A DNA stretch of 5,003 nucleotides, taken from contig CAJMMH010000218.1 in NCBI GenBank assembly GCA_905214365.1, positions 1 through 5,003 of the forward strand, given 5' to 3'. The stretch's first letter is position 1; each line of letters starts with the position of its first letter. Below the pieces are notes generated by a model that did no database searches, was not told where the DNA came from, and saw nothing but the letters and a program-made list of their open reading frames with translations. This DNA is from an uncultured bacterium. GTDB taxonomy: Bacteria; Bacillota; Clostridia; Lachnospirales; Lachnospiraceae. The position numbers and the translations under genes were made by a program. Positions 1 to 5,003 of this stretch are shown here, piece by piece.

Positions 1-2879
1 TAAGCCAATGGGCTTCCTGCTTCATCGACCTCGTAACCTACTATCTCCACAGGCTTCAAATAACGCTTCAGGTACTTCCCGGTGTAGGACGCACTGCACG
101 CAGCGACCTCCTCCGGCGTACCCTGGACAACAACGGTTCCGCCGCCGTCTCCTCCCTCAGGTCCCATATCGATGATATAATCCGCTGTCTTGATGACATC
201 CAGATTGTGTTCGATGACAACTACCGTGTTGCCGCCCTCTGCCAGCCGCTGCAGAATCTCTGTCAGCTTATGGACATCAGCAAAGTGCAGGCCAGTCGTC
301 GGCTCATCCAGCACATAAATTGTCTTTCCGGTGCTGCGGCGGCTCAACTCTGCCGCAAGCTTGATCCGCTGCGCTTCTCCTCCTGACAGCTCGGTAGACG
401 GCTGGCCAAGACGGATATAGGAAAGGCCGACATCGTTAAGCGTCTCGATTTTCCTGCGGATCGCCGGAACATTCTCAAAGAACGTCATCGCTTCTTCAAC
501 CGTCATATTCAGAACATCGTAAATACTCTTTCCTTTATAAAGCACTTCCAGTGTCTCGCGGTTGTAGCGCTTTCCGTGGCAGACCTCACAGGGTACATAA
601 ACATCCGGAAGGAAGTGCATCTCAATTTTCAGAATACCGTCGCCTCCGCACGCCTCACAGCGTCCGCCCTTTACATTGAAACTGAAGCGGCCCTTCTGGT
701 AGCCGCGCATCTTTGCGTCCTGCGTGGACGCAAACAGATCACGGATCATATCAAACACACCGGTATAGGTTGCCGGATTGGACCGCGGCGTTCTTCCGAT
801 CGGGCTCTGATCAATCGCAATGATCTTATCCAGCTGCTCGATACCGAGAATCCGTTTGTGCTTTCCCGGAATTGTCCTTGCACGGTTCAGCTGCTTTGCA
901 AGCGACTGATATAGAATCGAATTGACCAGGCTGCTCTTTCCGGAGCCGGAAACGCCGGTCACACAGGTAAACACACCGGTCGGGAACTTCACGGTAATAT
1001 TTTTCAGGTTATTCTCTGCCGCACCCTCAACCGTCAGCCAGCCGGACGGAACACGCCGCTTCTCCGGAACCGGAATCTTCAGCTCGCCGCTCAGATACTT
1101 TCCGGTAATGGAACGCGGACACGCCATGATTTCTTCCGCGGTTCCGGCCGCAAGCACCTCGCCTCCATGCTCACCTGCTCCCGGTCCGATATCCACGATA
1201 TAATCCGCTTCCCGCATTGTGTCCTCATCATGCTCGACCACAAGAACAGAGTTTCCAAGATCACGCAAATGCTTCAGCGTCGCAAGCAGCTTATCATTGT
1301 CCCGCTGGTGCAGTCCGATGCTCGGCTCATCCAGGATATACGCCACTCCGACCAGTCCGGAACCGATCTGCGTTGCCAGACGGATCCGCTGTGCCTCGCC
1401 GCCCGACAGCGTACCGGTTGCCCGCGACAGACTTAGATAGTCAAGACCGACATCAATCAGGAAACGGATTCTTGCCCGGATCTCCCGCAGGATCTGATCG
1501 CCGATTGTCTGCTGCATCGGAGTCAGCTGCATCCCCTCCCTCAGAAACTGATAGAGGTTCTTAACAGACATCGTTGTAATCTCATAGATGTTTTTACCGG
1601 ATACGGTTACGGCCAGCGATTCCCGCTTCAGGCGCTGTCCGCGGCACAGCTTGCATGGCGTGAAACGCATGTAGGTTTCATACTCTGCTTTGATGGACTG
1701 GGAACCGGTCTCACGATAACGGCGCTCTACATTTTTAATCAGTCCTTCAAATACCACATCATACACGCCGACGCCGCGCTGACCCTGATAGTGAACCTTT
1801 ACACAGCGGTCTGTTCCGTAAATCAGGACATCATGTACTTCTTTGGTGTAGCTGGAAAACGGAACATCCAGACGGAAATCAAATTCCTTTGCCAGCGCCT
1901 TCAGAATTGCTCTGGTATAGCTCTTTTCATCGGTGCTTGACTGCCAGCCCGGAACAACGATTGCTCCCTGATCAATGCTCAGGCTCTTGTCCGGTATCAT
2001 CAGATCCTCGTCAAACTCCATCTTATATCCGAGACCGAAGCACTCCGGACACGCGCCGAACGGATTGTTGAAGGAAAAGCTGCGCGGCTCAATCTCATCA
2101 ATGCTGATGCCGCAGTCCGGGCAGGCAAAATTCTGGCTGAACGAAATCGTCTCTCCACCCACAATCTCTGCCACTGCCAGACCATCCGCCAGCTTCATAA
2201 CATTTTCCAGCGAATCAGCCAAACGCTTCTGGATTCCGTCCTTGAGCACCAGACGGTCTACCACGATCTCAATGTTATGCTTGATATTCTTATCCAGCGT
2301 AATATCCTCGTCAAGGCTGTACAGGTTCCCGTCCACACGCACGCGGACATAGCCGCTCTTTCTTGCCTGCTCCAGTACCTTTTCATGCCGTCCCTTGCGT
2401 CCGCGGACAACCGGAGCCAGAAGCAGAAGCTTTGTCCTCTCCGGGTAAGCCATCAGAGTGTCTACCATCTGATCGACACTCTGTTTGCGGATCTCGCGGC
2501 CGCACTGCGGACAATGCGGAATGCCGATTCTCGCATAAAGCAGGCGGAGATAATCATAAATCTCCGTTACTGTACCGACAGTAGAACGCGGATTGCGGTT
2601 CGTAGACTTCTGGTCGATGGAGATTGCAGGCGGAAGTCCCTCGATGCTCTCAACATTGGGTTTTTCCATCTGGCCGAGGAACTGCCTCGCATAGGAGGAA
2701 AGAGACTCCATATACCGCCTCTGCCCTTCCGCAAAAATCGTATCAAACGCAAGCGAAGACTTTCCGGAACCGGACAGCCCGGTTAAAACAACCAGTTCGT
2801 CTCTCGGAATATCCAGATCAATATGCTTCAGATTGTGCTCCGCTGCTCCGCGAATCTTTATAAACTTCTTTTCTGACAT
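1..2879 (-). CDS. uvrA: UvrA, excinuclease ABC ATPase subunit (complete or lacking only the end of its stop codon)
   Basis: Damage-sensing ATPase of cytoplasmic nucleotide excision repair; it dimerises, scans DNA and loads UvrB onto lesions. I translated the minus strand by hand from ATG at 2879 and found 959 open codons to the window edge, close to the usual 940-960. Tandem ABC layout is intact. First ATPase half: Walker A G34-S41 (GLSGSGKS), signature LSGGEAQR at 491-498, Walker B D517-E518, switch histidine H550. Second half: Walker A G642-S649 (GVSGSGKS), LSGGEAQR around S832, Walker B D858-E859, H891. Zinc-binding cysteine pairs are C123/C126 with C409/C412, then C253/C256 with C277/C280, and C741/C744 with C764/C767. 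By family knowledge the UvrB-binding domain lies near 130-245 and the insertion domain near 285-400. No alternative in-frame start lies in the gap upstream, and a GGGAG site precedes the ATG. It follows uvrB by 58 bases, so co-transcription is likely. The final residues read AGSPLA, then a split codon TAN. Confidence 0.98.
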   Translation of the reverse strand, partial: MSEKKFIKIRGAAEHNLKHIDLDIPRDELVVLTGLSGSGKSSLAFDTIFAEGQRRYMESLSSYARQFLGQMEKPNVESIEGLPPAISIDQKSTNRNPRSTVGTVTEIYDYLRLLYARIGIPHCPQCGREIRKQSVDQMVDTLMAYPERTKLLLLAPVVRGRKGRHEKVLEQARKSGYVRVRVDGNLYSLDEDITLDKNIKHNIEIVVDRLVLKDGIQKRLADSLENVMKLADGLAVAEIVGGETISFSQNFACPDCGISIDEIEPRSFSFNNPFGACPECFGLGYKMEFDEDLMIPDKSLSIDQGAIVVPGWQSSTDEKSYTRAILKALAKEFDFRLDVPFSSYTKEVHDVLIYGTDRCVKVHYQGQRGVGVYDVVFEGLIKNVERRYRETGSQSIKAEYETYMRFTPCKLCRGQRLKRESLAVTVSGKNIYEITTMSVKNLYQFLREGMQLTPMQQTIGDQILREIRARIRFLIDVGLDYLSLSRATGTLSGGEAQRIRLATQIGSGLVGVAYILDEPSIGLHQRDNDKLLATLKHLRDLGNSVLVVEHDEDTMREADYIVDIGPGAGEHGGEVLAAGTAEEIMACPRSITGKYLSGELKIPVPEKRRVPSGWLTVEGAAENNLKNITVKFPTGVFTCVTGVSGSGKSSLVNSILYQSLAKQLNRARTIPGKHKRILGIEQLDKIIAIDQSPIGRTPRSNPATYTGVFDMIRDLFASTQDAKMRGYQKGRFSFNVKGGRCEACGGDGILKIEMHFLPDVYVPCEVCHGKRYNRETLEVLYKGKSIYDVLNMTVEEAMTFFENVPAIRRKIETLNDVGLSYIRLGQPSTELSGGEAQRIKLAAELSRRSTGKTIYVLDEPTTGLHFADVHKLTEILQRLAEGGNTVVVIEHNLDVIKTADYIIDMGPEGGDGGGTVVVQGTPEEVAACSASYTGKYLKRYLKPVEIVGYEVDEAGSPLA

Positions 2880-2886
2880 GGTTTCT

Positions 2887-2891
2887 CTCCC
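2887..2891 (-). promoter_or_regulatory. Shine-Dalgarno site of uvrA
   Basis: The minus strand reads GGGAG followed by seven bases (AGAAACC) before the uvrA ATG at 2879. The spacing is normal and supports this start. Having its own binding site means uvrA need not depend on translational coupling to uvrB, whose stop is 58 bases upstream. Confidence 0.85.
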
Positions 2892-2903
2892 GTTTTTTTG
2901 CTT

Positions 2904-2915
2904 CCCGTCTCCGGG
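2904..2915 (-). other. Small GNRA-loop hairpin between uvrB and uvrA
   Basis: The minus-strand RNA can form CCCG-GAGA-CGGG, a four-pair GC stem capped by a GNRA-type tetraloop. The next flanking bases do not pair (A opposite A), so the stem cannot extend. It lies 12 bases upstream of the uvrA ribosome binding site and does not cover it. It could slow 3' exonucleases or be chance; the sequence shows only that it can fold. Confidence 0.3.
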
Positions 2916-2937
2916 TTCGTCATTTTTGCAGACTGAT

Positions 2938-4926
2938 TTATTTTTTCAGTTCGTCCAAATGCCCCTTCAGTTCCCGCATCTGATCGCGCAGCATCGCCGC
3001 CGTTTCAAAATCAAGCTGCGCGGCTGCCTGATTCATCTGCTTTACTACCTTTGCAATCAGCTTTTCCAGCTCCTTGCGGCCCATAGACTCCGGATCCTTC
3101 TCCAGCCGATCCTTTACCGTCTCTGCCGACTTGGAAATGCTGATCAGATCACGAACCGCCTTTTTGATCGTTGTCGGCGTAATGCCGTGCTCTTTGTTAT
3201 ACGCCTGCTGAATCTCACGTCTTCTCGCTGTCTCCTTCACTGCGCGATCCATCGAATCGGTTACCGTATCGGCATACATAATGACATGCCCTTCCGCGTT
3301 CCGCGCGGCACGGCCGATCGTCTGGATCAGCGATGTCTCCGAACGGAGAAAGCCCTCCTTATCGGCATCCAGGATCGCAACCAGCGCAATCTCAGGGATA
3401 TCCAGTCCCTCTCTCAGGAGGTTAATTCCAACCAGTACGTCAAACGCGTCCAGACGCATATCGCGGATGATCTGCGCACGCTCCAGCGTGTCAATGTCGG
3501 AATGCAGATACTTGACGCGGATTCCCGCTTCCCGCATAAAATCCGTCAGATCCTCGGCCATCCGCTTGGTCAGCGTCGTGACCAGAACCTTACTGCCGCC
3601 CTTCGTCGTCTTCCGTACTTCGGCAATCAGATCATCGATCTGACCCTCAACCGGCCGGATCTCAATCTCCGGATCCAGAAGACCGGTCGGACGGATTACC
3701 TGCTCCGCCCGGAGCAGTTCATGCTCTTCTTCATAGACATTGGGCGTTGCGGAGACAAACAGCATCTGATTAATATGGCTTTCAAACTCTTCAAAATTGA
3801 GCGGGCGGTTGTCCAGCGCCGACGGAAGCCGGAAACCGTAATCCACTAACGTTGTCTTCCTCGACCGGTCACCAAAATACATCCCGCGTACCTGCGGAAT
3901 CGTGATATGCGACTCGTCCACGATAATCAGAAAATCATCCGGGAAATAATCAAGCAGCGTAAACGGAGGCGCTCCAGCCGGAAGCCCGGACAGATGACGG
4001 GAATAGTTTTCAATTCCGGAACAGAAACCGGTTTCCCGCATCATCTCAACATCGTAATTGGTCCGTTCTTCAATCCGCTGAGCTTCCAGCAGCTTATCCT
4101 CGCGCTTGAAATGAGCCACCTGCTCCCGCATCTCCGCCTCAATCGCTGTGGTTGCCGCCAATAGCTTTTCCGGCGCCACTACATAATGGGACGCTGGAAA
4201 TACCGCGATATGCTTCAGCTCCTGCTTCACATCGCCGGTCAGCGGGTCAAATTCGCAGATCCGATCCACTTCATCCCCAAAGAACTCGACGCGCACCGCA
4301 CTTTCTCCCCAGTCCGCAGGGAAAATCTCCACAACATCCCCGTGTACCCGGAAGGTTCCCCGGTGAAAATCCATATCGTTGCGGTCATACTGGATATCAA
4401 TCAGGCGGCGCAGCACTTCATCCCTGTCCTTCTGCATGCCGGGACGCAGGGACAGCACCATGTTTTTATAATCGACCGGGCTTCCAAGTCCATAGATGCA
4501 CGAAACCGATGCAACCACGACAACATCCCTTCGCTCTGTCAGCGCAGTTGTTGCTGACAAGCGCAGCTTATCGATTTCCTCGTTGATTGCGGAGTCCTTT
4601 TCAATATAAGTATCGGTTGACGGCACATACGCCTCCGGCTGATAGTAATCGTAATAAGAAACAAAATACTCAACCGCATTGTTTGGAAAAAATTCCTTCA
4701 TTTCCGAGTACAGCTGACCGGCAAGCGTTTTATTGTGAGCAATGATCAGCGTTGGCCGATTCAGCTGCTGAATCACATTGGCCATCGTAAAGGTCTTTCC
4801 GGAGCCGGTTACTCCAAGCAGCGTTTCAAACTGGTTTCCTTCTTTAAATCCCTTTACCAGCTTCGTGATCGCCTGCGGCTGATCTCCGGTCGGCTGATAC
4901 TCCGATACAAGTTCAAAATGATCCAT
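2938..4926 (-). CDS. uvrB: UvrB, excinuclease ABC subunit B
   Basis: Damage-verifying helicase-like ATPase of nucleotide excision repair; UvrA loads it, it holds the lesion in a pre-incision complex and recruits UvrC. The 662 residues match the family length (about 660-675). Visible motifs in order: Q-motif region QPTGDQPQAI at 11-20; Walker A G38-T45 (GVTGSGKT); the tyrosine-rich beta-hairpin that inserts between DNA strands, with Y91, Y92, Y94, Y95 and Y100; DEAD-type box DESH at 337-340; SATPN at 392-396; and helicase motif VI QTIGRAAR at 535-542 with arginines R539 and R542. The C-terminal UVR domain at about 619-654 is the region that binds UvrC in characterised homologues. The start is unambiguous: an in-frame TAA at 4945-4947 lies upstream with no start codon between, and GGAG sits 7 bases before the ATG. 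It ends in TAA at 2938-2940. It is the first gene of the visible uvrB-uvrA unit. No truncation or missing key residue was seen. Confidence 0.99.
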   Translation of the reverse strand: MDHFELVSEYQPTGDQPQAITKLVKGFKEGNQFETLLGVTGSGKTFTMANVIQQLNRPTLIIAHNKTLAGQLYSEMKEFFPNNAVEYFVSYYDYYQPEAYVPSTDTYIEKDSAINEEIDKLRLSATTALTERRDVVVVASVSCIYGLGSPVDYKNMVLSLRPGMQKDRDEVLRRLIDIQYDRNDMDFHRGTFRVHGDVVEIFPADWGESAVRVEFFGDEVDRICEFDPLTGDVKQELKHIAVFPASHYVVAPEKLLAATTAIEAEMREQVAHFKREDKLLEAQRIEERTNYDVEMMRETGFCSGIENYSRHLSGLPAGAPPFTLLDYFPDDFLIIVDESHITIPQVRGMYFGDRSRKTTLVDYGFRLPSALDNRPLNFEEFESHINQMLFVSATPNVYEEEHELLRAEQVIRPTGLLDPEIEIRPVEGQIDDLIAEVRKTTKGGSKVLVTTLTKRMAEDLTDFMREAGIRVKYLHSDIDTLERAQIIRDMRLDAFDVLVGINLLREGLDIPEIALVAILDADKEGFLRSETSLIQTIGRAARNAEGHVIMYADTVTDSMDRAVKETARRREIQQAYNKEHGITPTTIKKAVRDLISISKSAETVKDRLEKDPESMGRKELEKLIAKVVKQMNQAAAQLDFETAAMLRDQMRELKGHLDELKK

Positions 4927-5003
4927 AACAGTTCTCCATTCCTTTTATATGTACTCTCGGAGTCTTTTCCGCACTTGCTTTTACGGCCGATTTTCCGCCA
5001 GCC
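4927..5003 (-). other. Leader region upstream of uvrB, possibly containing the tail of an upstream gene
   Basis: These 77 bases reach the window edge. One minus-strand frame entering from the edge reads LAENRP and stops at TAA (4981-4983), 54 bases before uvrB, so it could be the end of an upstream gene. A second frame stays open and overlaps the uvrB start by a few codons. Six residues or so cannot identify a protein, and I cannot tell whether either frame is coding. No convincing sigma-A promoter and no GAAC-N4-GTTC type LexA box of the Bacillus kind was found. The uvrB promoter is probably beyond the window, or uvrB is part of a longer operon. Confidence 0.4.
4934..4937 (-). promoter_or_regulatory. 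Shine-Dalgarno site of uvrB
   Basis: The minus strand reads GGAG, then seven bases (AACTGTT), then the uvrB ATG. This is standard spacing, and together with the upstream in-frame stop it fixes the start. A second purine stretch (AAAAGGA) lies just upstream but is too far away to be the main site. Confidence 0.85.

Larger units (their letters stand above)
2880..2937 (-). other. uvrB-uvrA intercistronic region
   Basis: This 58-base gap separates the uvrB stop from the uvrA start. On the transcript it holds a four-base-pair hairpin (CCCG, loop GAGA, CGGG; positions 2915-2904), then a run of seven A (2899-2893), then the uvrA ribosome binding site. The hairpin is not followed by a U-run on the minus strand, so it is not an intrinsic terminator. 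No -35/-10 pair was recognised. The two genes are therefore inferred to share one mRNA. Confidence 0.75.

Noticed and set aside
576..2786. Several plus-strand open frames of 60-169 codons opposite uvrA
   Set aside because: All lie inside the intact, fully motif-bearing uvrA reading frame on the minus strand. Their translations look like antisense shadows, with no family resemblance.
2893..2920. Hairpin plus T-run between uvrB and uvrA considered as an intrinsic terminator
   Set aside because: On the plus strand the T-run precedes the hairpin rather than following it, and on the minus strand the hairpin is followed by A residues. The stem is only four base pairs. Neither strand has the required order of elements.
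2833..3849. Long plus-strand open frame (338 codons) opposite uvrB and the start of uvrA
   Set aside because: Its codons lie in exact register opposite the uvrB codons, so it stays open simply because uvrB avoids TTA, CTA and TCA over that stretch. The translation shows no recognisable domain, and the opposite strand encodes an unmistakable UvrB.
4944..4949. TATAAA on the minus strand as a possible -10 element for uvrB
   Set aside because: No TTGACA-like sequence lies about 17 bases upstream (that position reads GCGGAA). Transcription from it would begin at about the Shine-Dalgarno sequence, leaving almost no leader.
4953..4963. Inverted repeat ACTC-N3-GAGT upstream of uvrB as a possible operator or terminator
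   Set aside because: The arms are only four bases with a three-base spacer. It does not match the known Bacillus-type LexA box, and a repeat this short is expected by chance.
1..5003. Possible novel or accessory system hidden in the window
   Set aside because: Both strands are explained by two conserved housekeeping repair genes with normal lengths and motifs. The non-coding remainder is 135 bases, with no repeats, no array and no unexplained coding signal.

Overview
This window holds one compact, well-conserved locus: the uvrB-uvrA pair of bacterial nucleotide excision repair. Both genes are on the minus strand, with uvrB upstream (high coordinates) and uvrA downstream (low coordinates). 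I see no mobile element, CRISPR array, RNA gene or unknown system. Nearly all of the 5 kb is accounted for by these two coding sequences.

Layout from the 5' end of the transcript (right to left). Positions 5003-4927 are a 77-base leader that may include the last codons of an unidentified upstream gene. Positions 4926-2938 are a complete uvrB of 662 residues. Positions 2937-2880 are a 58-base intercistronic gap with a short hairpin and the uvrA ribosome binding site. Positions 2879-1 are uvrA, open for 959 codons to the window edge, where the next codon reads TAN; the gene is probably complete except for the last base of its stop. No gene-free stretch exceeds 300 bases.

Organism: the uvrB-then-uvrA order with close spacing, the protein lengths (about 660 and 960 residues) and the purine-rich Shine-Dalgarno sites fit Bacillota (Firmicutes). 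From memory of family sequences, both N-termini (MDHFELVSEYQPTGDQPQAI and MSEKKFIKIRGA) most resemble clostridial, Lachnospiraceae-type proteins. That family assignment is inference and was not tested by a search. Base composition looks roughly balanced by eye.

How the genes work together: in the established pathway, UvrA dimers find helix-distorting lesions and load UvrB. UvrB verifies the damage by inserting a beta-hairpin between the strands, and it then recruits the UvrC nuclease, whose gene is not in this window. Both proteins keep every catalytic and metal-binding motif I checked. The locus appears ordinary and functional, and the findings below are minor.
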